From the NCBI GenBank assembly GCA_938005265.1, contig CALLOA010000171.1, positions 1 to 53,176 of the forward strand: a stretch of 53,176 nt of DNA, written 5' to 3'. Below the pieces are notes generated by a model, which worked only from the letters and a program-made list of their open reading frames with translations, had not been told where the DNA came from and did no database searches. This document shows, piece after piece, positions 8,844 through 17,447 of the stretch. The stretch is from an uncultured Granulosicoccaceae bacterium. GTDB lineage: Bacteria; Pseudomonadota; Gammaproteobacteria; Granulosicoccales; Granulosicoccaceae. The position numbers and the translations under genes are program-made. Within the stretch, counting starts at the first letter, position 1, and each line of letters opens with the position of its first letter.

Positions 8844-9278
8844 ATGCTGAAACCGGAAGACATTCGCTATCTGGTTGTTCACTGTTCGGCATCACCCGAC
8901 GATCAACCTATCGGGGCGCGTGAGATTCATGAGATGCATATCGGCTTCGGCTGGCATGGTTGCGGCTACCATCGCGTTATTTGCCGCGATGGCACGATTG
9001 AACAAGGTCGCCCGGAATACTGGATCGGGGCCCATGTGTACGGGCATAATGAAGAAAGCTTGGGCGTATGCCTGATTGGCTGCCATCACTTTACCGATGC
9101 ACAGATGACATCGCTGGAAACTCAACTACGCGAATGGCAGACTCGATACCCTGCCGCAACCATTGTTGGCCATTGTGATTTTCCCGAAACTGAAAAAACC
9201 TGCCCGAACTTCAATGTTGCTGCATGGTGCAGCGAAAGAGGATTGCAGCAATCACCCGTTCAAATCGGCAAGCACTGA
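8844..9278 (+). CDS. T7-lysozyme-like N-acetylmuramoyl-L-alanine amidase
   Basis: A 144-residue amidase_2/PGRP-fold zinc amidase that cleaves the bond between MurNAc and the stem peptide. The zinc ligands and catalytic residues line up with T7 lysozyme: His13 in VVHCSAS, Tyr42 in GYHRV, His110 in VGHCDF, Lys118 and Cys120 in EKTCPNF. There is no signal peptide, so it would act in the cytoplasm, be released by lysis or be exported in an unrecognised way. Small solitary enzymes of this kind are often phage-derived, but no other phage gene is nearby. It sits between GH16 and the GH84-like gene with short gaps. Confidence 0.9.
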   Translation: MLKPEDIRYLVVHCSASPDDQPIGAREIHEMHIGFGWHGCGYHRVICRDGTIEQGRPEYWIGAHVYGHNEESLGVCLIGCHHFTDAQMTSLETQLREWQTRYPAATIVGHCDFPETEKTCPNFNVAAWCSERGLQQSPVQIGKH

Positions 9279-9299
9279 ACCTTTGGCCTGCCGCTTAGT

Positions 9300-10625
9300 G
9301 TGTCCGCTTTGTTGAACCATTCCGGGTCGTCTGTATTCGGTTACGTTGAGGGATATTACGGCCGGCTACTCAGCTGGCCGGAGCGTAGCAAATTACTTGG
9401 CGTGCTGGCTGAACACGGCTATAACTCCTACTTTTACGGACCCAAGGACGATGCCAAACATCGTGTCCTGTGGCGTGAAGCCTATGATGGGCCGTGGCGC
9501 AACTCATTTCGTCAATTTACCGAAGAGGCCAGGCAGCTCGGCATATCAGTGATAGCCGGAGTTGCACCCGGTCTGGATTTCAATTTTGGTGGCATGGACT
9601 CCGGGCAAGGAGATCTTGCACTTTTATGCGATAAGTCCAGGCAGTTATTCGATGATGGGGCCGCAGCCATTAGCCTGATGATGGACGATATTGACAACGA
9701 CTTCCATAAACGACGCGGTGATTTCCAGTGCGAAGGCGATGCACATGCTGAGCTTGCAAATCACTTGTTGCCACTGGCCGGTAACTGCAACCCGGTACAG
9801 CAAAATCTACCGTCGGTATTTTGTGTTCCAAGAATCTACGCAAATGAACTACTGGCGAACAATGACCTTACGATGCCGGCAATGTCTGCGCAGGAACCTG
9901 ACCAACGCAAAAGTGAAAATTCCGATTCCCGAGGATATATTCCATCATTTACGTCCAGACTTGATCCGGATATCAGCTGGATTTACTGCGGCAAACACGT
10001 TGTATCCAGGCAGCCGGAAGTAGCTCACAGTCTCGAGCTCGGTGCTTCACTGCAACACAGGGTGGTCATTTGGGATAACTATTACGCGAACGACTACTGC
10101 CCGCGTCGACTTTTTCTCGGTGCATGGAAAGGCCGCAGTGCCTGCACAGACCTATTATTAAATGGCACGGGTCTGCCATATACTGATTGTTTGCTGCTGA
10201 GCATCGTGGCCGCCATACGCACAGCCGAACAATCTGACACCCATGGCAATAGCAGACGCAATGCCTCAATTGCAGACATCTGGCACAAGTGCCTCAGTGA
10301 TGCGGGTGTTCCGGATGACTTTTTTCAACTGCAATCCTATTTCAACCACCCGGTATTCAGCGATGTTGAAAATGGTATTAGCAGTGGCTGTGCAGCCGGC
10401 ACCTCTTGTGACCCACTCACCATTGAAAAACAGATCGCGGCTATCGACAAACTGTTATGGTGCTGGAAAGCCCCGCTTGCACGTGAATGGTATCCTTACC
10501 TTTTTGGTTTAAAGCACGATCTGCAAATAGCCAGCAACACCATGCCCGAATCAAGAGTTCGTAAAACCCAGACACCTGTGCTCGCTGACTACATCGTGAG
10601 ACACACAACAACATCAGGGCAATAG
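9300..10625 (+). CDS. GH84-like (beta-N-acetylglucosaminidase/hyaluronidase-type) protein
   Basis: The N-terminal half matches the GH84 catalytic barrel (NAGidase, PF07555): FGYVEGYYGRLLSWPER at the start, YNSYFYGPKDDAKHRVLWRE at 41-60 and the catalytic Asp pair Asp129-Asp130 in SLMMDDID. In this family the two aspartates drive substrate-assisted removal of beta-linked GlcNAc. A later ISWIYCGKHVVS segment and VIWDNYYANDYC also fit the barrel. The C-terminal 130 residues are not recognised. No signal peptide is seen, so it is probably cytosolic, like O-GlcNAcase-type members. The GTG start is 21 bases after the amidase stop, and its stop is 3 bases before the next gene. The natural substrate is unknown. 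Confidence 0.8.
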   Translation: MSALLNHSGSSVFGYVEGYYGRLLSWPERSKLLGVLAEHGYNSYFYGPKDDAKHRVLWREAYDGPWRNSFRQFTEEARQLGISVIAGVAPGLDFNFGGMDSGQGDLALLCDKSRQLFDDGAAAISLMMDDIDNDFHKRRGDFQCEGDAHAELANHLLPLAGNCNPVQQNLPSVFCVPRIYANELLANNDLTMPAMSAQEPDQRKSENSDSRGYIPSFTSRLDPDISWIYCGKHVVSRQPEVAHSLELGASLQHRVVIWDNYYANDYCPRRLFLGAWKGRSACTDLLLNGTGLPYTDCLLLSIVAAIRTAEQSDTHGNSRRNASIADIWHKCLSDAGVPDDFFQLQSYFNHPVFSDVENGISSGCAAGTSCDPLTIEKQIAAIDKLLWCWKAPLAREWYPYLFGLKHDLQIASNTMPESRVRKTQTPVLADYIVRHTTTSGQ

Positions 10626-10628
10626 GCC

Positions 10629-12446
10629 GTGCTGTTTGGAGATGTTGCCTGTTCAGATGCCATTGATTGCATACTGGCCCACTCAACAACTGCCGGAAAC
10701 TTACGTATCCGCAAGGGTCAGCGATTAACTGATGATCTGATCGGCGAGTTAGTGGCTCATGGAGTCAAGACTGTTACAGTCGCCAAGCTTGAACCCGGAG
10801 ACATCCACGAAGACACAGCCGCACAGCAATTGGCTGAAGCATTATGTGGTCAGGGCGTTTACCTGGGTGAAGCCCGAACCGGCAGAGTCAATGTATACGC
10901 GGCTGTAACGGGTTTGCTGGAGGTCAACAGACAGTCAGTCATTGCCAGCAATAGCATCGCACATGCTATTACATTCGCAACGCTGGGTGAAAATCTCTGG
11001 GTACCATTAGGCAAGCTGGTAGCGACCGCCAAAATAATTCCTTTTGCTGTTGCCGGCACCCAACTTGAGGCAGCGATACAAACAGCAAAACAAGCAGCGG
11101 GCATATCAGAGCCGGCACTGCAGGTACACCGGCCAATCCCGCGTCGTGCTCACTTAGTCCAGACAATCCTCCAGGGCACCCGGGAACGCGTGCTGGAAAA
11201 GACAGTTCAGGTTTGCGCAGATCGCCTCGCCAAACGAGATGCAACGCTTGCCTCTTGTACTACCTGTACCCATACCAGTGCAGACCTTACGCAGGCACTC
11301 AAGACCCTTACCGCATCTGGCAATTGCCGGAAAGGCGACTGGATTCTGATCGTCGGCGCATCTGCTATCAGCGATATAAAAGACGTCATCCCGGCAAGCA
11401 TAAGGCAACTCGGTGGCAGAGTAGATCGCTTTGGCATACCCGTTGATCCCGGGAATTTACTCATGAGCGCTGAGCTGCACGGGCACCCTGTTATCGGGCT
11501 GCCCGGCTGTGCACGATCGCCCAAGCACAATGGCTTCGACCAGTTTCTTGATCGCATGAGTTGTAATCTCGTTATAGACGATAACTGGATTAACAACCTT
11601 GCTGTGGGCGGTCTGTTAAACGAAATACCGGAACGACCCCAGCAGCGATCAAAACTGACAACCGCGTCGGGCAGGCAAGCTGGAAAATCAGTAAAAAACA
11701 GGCGCAAAATAGCTGCGGTGGTTCTGGCCGCTGGCCGTTCTCGAAGGTTCGGCAAGGACAATAAATTATTGGCCATGTGGCAGGGTAAGCCCATCCTGCA
11801 ACACGCTCTGGAAAACCTTGCAGCCAGCAAGGTAGATGAAATTGTTCTGGTTACAGGGCACGAAAGCGAAAGACTACGCGCCGTGGCATCCAAGGTGGCA
11901 GCGCTACTACCGCTTGCGCCATCCACCAATAGCAGCCACAGTGCCACTCACAACAGTGATCGAAGAGAAAGCGCCAAAACACTCTCAATTGTTCACAACC
12001 CTGATTACAGTGAGGGAATGGCCAGCTCACTGCGCACAGCAATTTCATTTCTGTCCAGCCGTATGCTCGACAATCGTGACCATGACACTCGTTCAGCCAC
12101 ACTGCCACTGTCAATCGAGTCAAACCAGGGTGTTGAGGCGGTACTGGTGTGTCTTGGTGATATGCCACAAATAGAACCAGCCACCATCAACAATTTGATT
12201 GATGTCTGGCAGGAGGATACAAAAGCCTCGGCCTTCATTCCTGTTTTCGACGGCAGGCAAGGAAATCCGGTAATAATTACATCTGGCCTGTTCGACAACC
12301 TGTTATCACTGACTGGGGATAGTGGCGCACGTAAACTTTTGCACGCCAGCCCTGCGATAGTTACTGAAGTTTCTGTTAACGACCCGGCAATACTCATGGA
12401 TGTTGATACATCAGAAGAACTCGACTCGCTGGAGCCAAAATCATGA
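10629..12446 (+). CDS. Molybdopterin-binding domain fused to MobA/MocA-type nucleotidyltransferase
   Basis: Two-domain protein. Residues 1 to about 345 form a MoeA-like molybdopterin-binding module (LRIRKGQRLTDDLI, the LEPGDIHED segment, VGASAISDIKDVIPA, the PVDPGNLL block, GLPGCARSPKHNGFD, VGGLLNEIPERP). From about residue 360 a nucleotidyltransferase begins with AAVVLAAGRSRRFG and KLLAMWQGKPILQHAL. It continues with a CLGDMPQ metal site and a final VDTSEEL. The same domain pair occurs in many proteobacteria next to molybdenum hydroxylases. The likely role is adding CMP to molybdopterin to give the MCD cofactor used by xanthine or CO dehydrogenase-type enzymes. The GTG start is 3 bases behind the GH84-like gene and the end overlaps the XdhC gene (ATGA). 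Confidence 0.87.
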   Translation: MLFGDVACSDAIDCILAHSTTAGNLRIRKGQRLTDDLIGELVAHGVKTVTVAKLEPGDIHEDTAAQQLAEALCGQGVYLGEARTGRVNVYAAVTGLLEVNRQSVIASNSIAHAITFATLGENLWVPLGKLVATAKIIPFAVAGTQLEAAIQTAKQAAGISEPALQVHRPIPRRAHLVQTILQGTRERVLEKTVQVCADRLAKRDATLASCTTCTHTSADLTQALKTLTASGNCRKGDWILIVGASAISDIKDVIPASIRQLGGRVDRFGIPVDPGNLLMSAELHGHPVIGLPGCARSPKHNGFDQFLDRMSCNLVIDDNWINNLAVGGLLNEIPERPQQRSKLTTASGRQAGKSVKNRRKIAAVVLAAGRSRRFGKDNKLLAMWQGKPILQHALENLAASKVDEIVLVTGHESERLRAVASKVAALLPLAPSTNSSHSATHNSDRRESAKTLSIVHNPDYSEGMASSLRTAISFLSSRMLDNRDHDTRSATLPLSIESNQGVEAVLVCLGDMPQIEPATINNLIDVWQEDTKASAFIPVFDGRQGNPVIITSGLFDNLLSLTGDSGARKLLHASPAIVTEVSVNDPAILMDVDTSEELDSLEPKS

Positions 12447-13432
12447 GCGCGAAACACAGCGACCTTGAAGTGATCCATACAGCAGTAGAGTGGTTGAAAT
12501 CAGACCACTCAGTGCATCTGGTGACGGTGGTTCAGACCTGGGGCTCGTCACCTCGGCCAGTCGGGTCGATGGCCGCGGTACGCGACGATGGTGTACTGAT
12601 AGGCTCGGTCTCTGGTGGCTGCGTAGAAAAGCAGTTATCAGAACAGTTTCTGCAGCAAGAGCCCAAGGCAATCAAGGAGCGCGTGATATCACATCACATC
12701 GACGACGAACAAGCTCGCCGTTTTGGACTTTCCTGTGGCGGCAAACTTGAGCTTGTTTTTGAATTGATGGACAGCAGTAATGATCTGGAACCCTTGCTGG
12801 AAAACTTGCAGAAACGCCAAAGGGTAACGCGCAGTGTTGACCTGAGTACCGGCCACGCACTTATACACAATTCCGCTCCGCTGGATAAATTCAAATTCGA
12901 TGGCCAGCAACTCATCAAAGTTTTCGGACCCGATTGGCGTTTACTGATTATCGGTGCCGGTCAGCTTTCACGCTTTACGGCCGAGTTCGCACTGGCATTG
13001 GACTACGAAGTAATTGTCTGCGACCCACGCCCCGGGTTTCGTGAAGCATGGTCGGTTGACGGCACGACTCTGCTTGACCTGTCACCCGATGATGCAGTTT
13101 TGCAATATGCGATTGATCAACGCAGTGCTGTACTGGCCCTGACTCATGACCCCAATGTCGATGATATGGCTCTGATGGAAGCGCTTCCCGGCCGGGCGTT
13201 TTACGTCGGAGCGCTGGGTTCGAAAACCAACTATGAAAAACGCAAACACCGGCTTTCAGCTATTGGACTTGAACCTCACGAGATAGAACGGCTGCATGGC
13301 CCGGTGGGTCTTGATATTGGCAGCCGCACGTCAGCAGAAATTGCCGTTTCGATTGTTGCAGACCTTATCAGGCAACGCAGCATCATGACGGCAGATGCTG
13401 ACGCAACTGCAAACGCTGGTCCGGCCGGCTGA
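12443..13432 (+). CDS. XdhC/CoxI family molybdenum hydroxylase maturation factor
   Basis: A 329-residue accessory protein of the XdhC family, which binds and inserts sulfurated molybdenum cofactor into xanthine-dehydrogenase-type enzymes. The N-terminal XdhC/CoxI domain shows TVVQTWGSSPRPVGS and IGSVSGGCVEKQL. The C-terminal Rossmann-like domain shows LLIIGAGQLSRF near 168, then YVGALGSKTNYEKRK and GLDIGSRTSAEIA. Its start overlaps the preceding cofactor gene by 4 bases, so the two work as a unit. No molybdenum hydroxylase structural gene lies within the window, so the client enzyme is encoded elsewhere. Confidence 0.92.
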   Translation: MSAKHSDLEVIHTAVEWLKSDHSVHLVTVVQTWGSSPRPVGSMAAVRDDGVLIGSVSGGCVEKQLSEQFLQQEPKAIKERVISHHIDDEQARRFGLSCGGKLELVFELMDSSNDLEPLLENLQKRQRVTRSVDLSTGHALIHNSAPLDKFKFDGQQLIKVFGPDWRLLIIGAGQLSRFTAEFALALDYEVIVCDPRPGFREAWSVDGTTLLDLSPDDAVLQYAIDQRSAVLALTHDPNVDDMALMEALPGRAFYVGALGSKTNYEKRKHRLSAIGLEPHEIERLHGPVGLDIGSRTSAEIAVSIVADLIRQRSIMTADADATANAGPAG

Positions 13433-13465
13433 AGCAGAAAGCTAGTTCACTTGTTAATCAGCCAG

Positions 13466-14332
13466 CTAGTTTGACAGCAGGGAATGCACCATTTTGAAGG
13501 GCGTATTCATCGTAATTTCATTCACTACCTGGCTTGAAGAAATTTGAGCTTCGTGTGGACCAAAACCCAGGCCCGGCGGATTGGCAGAACCGGTTGCCGC
13601 GACGATACATACAGCAAGTCCCAGAAAAGACAAACACAGCGCTGGTATCGCCCTGAGTGGGTGGCGTAAAAAGCGGTTGCTATCGAGCCGCGTAATAAAG
13701 GCGATAAAAACCAGCAAACTCAAAACAATGCCGATCACAGCCGGAATAATGTATTTCGACCACAATTGCGACAACAGATCTACCGGGTCACCCAAAGCGC
13801 CGACGACAGCAAGATCGGGACGCATACCTTGCTGCTGCAAAGTGTAAGGTGTCAGGAGTTCAAATAGCAAAACGGCGGCCAGCGCCAAAATCATCCAGGT
13901 GATTGACAGAAATCTGCCAATGCCACGCGTAAAACGGCTCATCGCCAGTAAAGGTACAAAAAACACGGGCACCGCCAACAGAATTCCTACAAGTGCAAGA
14001 TCAAATCTCAAGCCCATCAGGAAAACAGAAATCAACACACCGACACTCTCGACATTACCCATTTGCCACAAGGTATAGCCAGCCCTTGCCATGGTCAAAA
14101 GGAACAGTACCGCGAAGGCAAACAATAAAAAATGCCGAATCAGATGACTGACTGGCAATTTCGACAAGGCCTCACGATCCAGGCGCTGGGACGTTTTGCC
14201 AGCCGCGCTCGCCGAGCCATGCAGGGAATCCCCGTCCTCATATTGGTAATCATCAAGATAATCCTGGCTGTCGCCATCATAGCGGCCGGATTCATCTAGA
14301 TTGATAACATTATTGTTGGAAGAACTGTTCAT
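13466..14332 (-). CDS. Membrane protein resembling the N-terminal half of LTA-synthase/MdoB-type proteins
   Basis: A 288-residue protein with a hydrophilic acidic lead of about 60 residues, then five or six membrane segments (roughly 66-92, 95-130, 141-160, 193-213, 229-248). The pattern MGLRFDLALVG, the RPDLAVVG segment and the block ISSSQVVNEITMNTPFKMV resemble the membrane half and linker of LTA-synthase-like phosphoglycerol/phosphoethanolamine transferases, where a similar xNELxxN stretch comes just before the extracellular alkaline-phosphatase-type domain. Here a TAG stop comes right after that block and only 33 bases separate it from xdhC. The catalytic domain is therefore absent and not hidden in another frame. 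It could be a decayed gene or a stand-alone membrane module. The family match is by eye only. Confidence 0.6.
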   Translation of the reverse strand: MNSSSNNNVINLDESGRYDGDSQDYLDDYQYEDGDSLHGSASAAGKTSQRLDREALSKLPVSHLIRHFLLFAFAVLFLLTMARAGYTLWQMGNVESVGVLISVFLMGLRFDLALVGILLAVPVFFVPLLAMSRFTRGIGRFLSITWMILALAAVLLFELLTPYTLQQQGMRPDLAVVGALGDPVDLLSQLWSKYIIPAVIGIVLSLLVFIAFITRLDSNRFLRHPLRAIPALCLSFLGLAVCIVAATGSANPPGLGFGPHEAQISSSQVVNEITMNTPFKMVHSLLSN

Positions 14333-14504
14333 CTGCAGGAGTCAACAAGTACCGGATCATCAGCGATCCAAATATGTAGTATACGAGATTATGAGGACTT
14401 CGCAGGAACTGTCGTGTTACAGGCGGTTAAATTGCCGGCGCGCGCTGACCAGTCTGGTACCCAATTGCCTGGTCAGCGACTGGTCAGCGTGTTGTAAAAA
14501 TGCA

Positions 14505-17075
14505 TTATTTCACAGCTTGCAATGAAGAACCGAGTGCGGTGAGATGCCAAATATCCTGATTGTATTCAAACATGGTGCGATCAGTTGAGAATCGCCCGCT
14601 GTTGGCACTGTTCAGTATACTTTTACGCTGCCAGTCTTTTTGATTCCTGAAATTGCGTGAGGCCTCAGCCTGAGCATCAATAAAGGACGGCAAATCTGCT
14701 ACTGTCATCCATTGATCGCCGGGAGCCAATGTCGCTTGCAGCACCATATCGAAAATGCCTGGCTCGCGACGATTGAACATACCATTGTTCAGGGCTTCAA
14801 ATATCGCAGATACACGTTTATCCGAAGCAACAACATCAGCTGGATTGTAATGCGGTTTAGCCGCTTCAACTTCGTCTTCTGTGAGCCCGAACAAGAAGAA
14901 ATTCTCCTCTCCCACCGCCTCACGTATCTCAACATTAGCACCGTCGAGCGTACCGATGGTGAGAGCACCGTTCATCATGAACTTCATATTGCCGGTTCCC
15001 GACGCCTCTTTGCCGGCAGTAGATATCTGTTCAGAAAGATCAGCTGCCGAACAAATCACTTCCATCGCAGAGACGTTGTAGTCCGGAATAAAAACAAGAC
15101 TTAATAAACCATTCGTCGCAGGATCAGTATTGATAACTTTGGCAATGTTGTTAATCATTTTGATAATTGCCTTGGCCATTTCATATCCGGGTGCCGCCTT
15201 ACCGGCAATCACAATACAACGTGGCGTAAAATCTTCAGTGTTACCCTCTTTTATTTGCAGATACAGGTGAACCGCGTGCAATGCATTCATCAGTTGACGC
15301 TTGTATTCATGCATGCGTTTAACCTGAATGTCGAACATTGCGTCAATATTGACATCCAATTCACAACGCTCACTAATTAGTGCGGCCAGTCGTTTTTTAT
15401 TCTGCCTCTTCACTGCCGACCAGCGCTCCACAAATGCCGCATCGTCTGCCAGCGGAATCAGGCCTTTCAGTTCGTCAAGGTTTTGGATCCAGCCGGAACC
15501 AATTGACTCATCGAGCAAGGAACGTAAACCGGGATTACATTGTGCAAGCCAGCGTCGCTGCGTCACGCCATTAGTTTTGTTATTGAACTTGTCAGGCCAT
15601 AATTCATTGAAATGCTTGAACATGCCTTGAACCAGCAAATCAGAATGCAATTGTGCAACACCATTCACTGAAAAACTGCCAACAATAGCCAGATGAGCCA
15701 TGCGGACAACTCCTTCGCCCTCAGCAGAACCCGGGTCAAGTATCGACAGCTGGTTGTGCAATTCTGTTTGCCCCGGCCATTGTTCCTGCAACTGCAGACG
15801 AAAACGCCGGTCGATTTCCTTTATGATCTCCAAGGGTCTGGGCAACAATCGCCCGAACAAAGACTCTGACCAGCATTCCAGTGCTTCGGGTAACAAAGTG
15901 TGGTTGGTATAGGCCATAGTGCTGGTGGTAATTTCCCAGGCATCATCCCAGGAAATTCCATGTTCATCATGCAGAATACGCATCAATTCCGCGACTGCGA
16001 GACTCGGGTGAGTATCATTGAGCTGGAAGCAATGCTTTTCGCTGAACAAATCAAAGTTATCGTGGTGCTCCATCCATGAGCGTATCGTGTCTTGCAAACT
16101 TGCAGCAACCAGAAAATACTGTTGGCGCAATCGTAGCTCCTTGCCATTCTCACTACTGTCGTTCGGGTATAACACCATGGTGATATTTTCAGCACCATTT
16201 TTCGCCGATACCGCTTCTGTATAACTGCCTTGATTAAATTCGTGCAAATTGAATTCGTCAGTTGATGCAGCAGACCAGAGTCGTAATGTATTGACTACGC
16301 CATTCTGATAGCCCGGCACAGGCACATCGAAAGGTATTGCCAACACGTTTTCGGTATCTATCCATTCGACATTGCCGCTATCAGTGTTATGCCGACTGCG
16401 GCCACCAAAACGTATGACCTGCGCAAGTTCAGGGCGCTCTAGTTCCCAGACATGCCCGTCCCGCAACCAGTTATCCGGCATCTCGATCTGGTAGCCATGT
16501 TCAAGTTGCTGGCGAAACATACCGTAGCGATAGCGAATACCATAACCCGTGACCGGTAAGCCCAGGGTTGCACAGCTGTCCAGGAAACAGGCGGCAAGGC
16601 GGCCAAGGCCACCGTTGCCAAGACCGGCATCATTTTCAATTTCTTCAATTTCTTCCAGTCGCAGGCCCAGATCATAAAGTGCTTTGCGCACATTGTCGGT
16701 CAACTCAAGATTCAACAAGGCGTTTGACAGCGTGCGCCCCATTAAAAATTCCAGCGACAGATAACAGGTTCGTCTGAGATCCTTCGACAAAACCTGATTG
16801 CGGGTTTCACGCCAGCGATTCATCAAGCGATCACGCACAGTCATGGCAAGTGCGGTGTACAGATAATTGGCAGTAGTATCACCGAATTCGCGGCCCAGCG
16901 ATTGGTGAAAATGCTGCCTGATTTCTGCTTTCAGGCTATCAGGATCTGACAATGGCTCAGGCATGGCTTCGAGCCACTCATTCCTGTCTGAGTCGTGCAA
17001 ATAGTCGCCGGCCGGCTTCATGGGCTTATGGTCCACGGTTTTTATAGGTTCTCCCCTTAAATCATGCAGTCGCAA
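14505..17075 (-). CDS. glgP: Glycogen/maltodextrin phosphorylase
   Basis: An enzyme of about 850 residues (GT35) that releases glucose-1-phosphate from alpha-1,4-glucans using PLP. Diagnostic parts are TCYLSLEFLMGRTL and GLGNGGLGRLAACFLDS in the N-terminal half. KRMHEYKRQLMN and the PLP-lysine block EASGTGNMKFMMNG (Lys in GNMKF) follow in the C-terminal half. The start is unclear. TTG at 17075 gives the listed protein, but a strong AGGGGAG lies inside that lead without a normal start codon at the right distance. The family core begins by about residue 25. It is transcribed away from glgA, and the shared upstream region holds a perfect dyad at 17100-17122. No branching or ADP-glucose enzyme lies nearby. 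Confidence 0.93.
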   Translation of the reverse strand: MRLHDLRGEPIKTVDHKPMKPAGDYLHDSDRNEWLEAMPEPLSDPDSLKAEIRQHFHQSLGREFGDTTANYLYTALAMTVRDRLMNRWRETRNQVLSKDLRRTCYLSLEFLMGRTLSNALLNLELTDNVRKALYDLGLRLEEIEEIENDAGLGNGGLGRLAACFLDSCATLGLPVTGYGIRYRYGMFRQQLEHGYQIEMPDNWLRDGHVWELERPELAQVIRFGGRSRHNTDSGNVEWIDTENVLAIPFDVPVPGYQNGVVNTLRLWSAASTDEFNLHEFNQGSYTEAVSAKNGAENITMVLYPNDSSENGKELRLRQQYFLVAASLQDTIRSWMEHHDNFDLFSEKHCFQLNDTHPSLAVAELMRILHDEHGISWDDAWEITTSTMAYTNHTLLPEALECWSESLFGRLLPRPLEIIKEIDRRFRLQLQEQWPGQTELHNQLSILDPGSAEGEGVVRMAHLAIVGSFSVNGVAQLHSDLLVQGMFKHFNELWPDKFNNKTNGVTQRRWLAQCNPGLRSLLDESIGSGWIQNLDELKGLIPLADDAAFVERWSAVKRQNKKRLAALISERCELDVNIDAMFDIQVKRMHEYKRQLMNALHAVHLYLQIKEGNTEDFTPRCIVIAGKAAPGYEMAKAIIKMINNIAKVINTDPATNGLLSLVFIPDYNVSAMEVICSAADLSEQISTAGKEASGTGNMKFMMNGALTIGTLDGANVEIREAVGEENFFLFGLTEDEVEAAKPHYNPADVVASDKRVSAIFEALNNGMFNRREPGIFDMVLQATLAPGDQWMTVADLPSFIDAQAEASRNFRNQKDWQRKSILNSANSGRFSTDRTMFEYNQDIWHLTALGSSLQAVK

Positions 17076-17447
17076 GGTAGTCCGTCAGCAAACGTCGCGG
17101 TGATGTCTGCTACAGACATCACTAATGCTTCCAGCTAAAAAATCTTAGTACAAGACCCGAGAAGATAGTTAATTGATTGTGCTGACAACTTTCATGTTCA
17201 ATGCCATATTCTCGTCTAATCATGTAATTTAAAGCATAATGTCGCGATAAACAGTACAAACTGCTACCCGGCTTGCGAAATCTATGGTGAAACAAGGAAG
17301 CACCAGTGATTGTTGACGCCAGAAAACCACAGTCAAGCCTATAATTTACTGAGGAACTCCCTGATAAAGGGAGCGCTGGGTCGCTGATGCTGAAACTGTT
17401 TTGGGCTCAACTCTATCCTTGTCGATAAGTGAATCGGATTTTATAAC
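17076..17447. other. Divergent glgP-glgA intergenic region
   Basis: This 372-base non-coding gap must hold promoters for both glycogen genes. Apart from the dyad at 17100-17122 it contains a small hairpin (CTCCCT / AGGGAG, loop GATAA) at 17357-17373 in the presumed glgA leader. I see no convincing consensus -35/-10 pair, no known riboswitch and no small open frame worth calling. Confidence 0.6.
17100..17122. promoter_or_regulatory. Perfect inverted repeat upstream of glgP
   Basis: Ten-base arms (GTGATGTCTG and CAGACATCAC) flank a CTA centre, 25 bases upstream of the earliest glgP start on the minus strand. The geometry suits either a dimeric repressor operator or a hairpin in the glgP leader mRNA. 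No T-run follows on either strand, so it is not an intrinsic terminator. No matching second copy was noticed in front of glgA. Confidence 0.5.

Noticed and set aside
8844..9278. Prophage remnant marked by the T7-lysozyme-like amidase
   Set aside because: No integrase, holin, structural gene or attachment-site repeat is present nearby, so one enzyme alone does not support a prophage.
11207..11947. 246-codon open frame antisense to the molybdopterin-binding fusion gene
   Set aside because: The sense frame has clear family motifs throughout, and the antisense product is compositionally odd with no recognisable domain.
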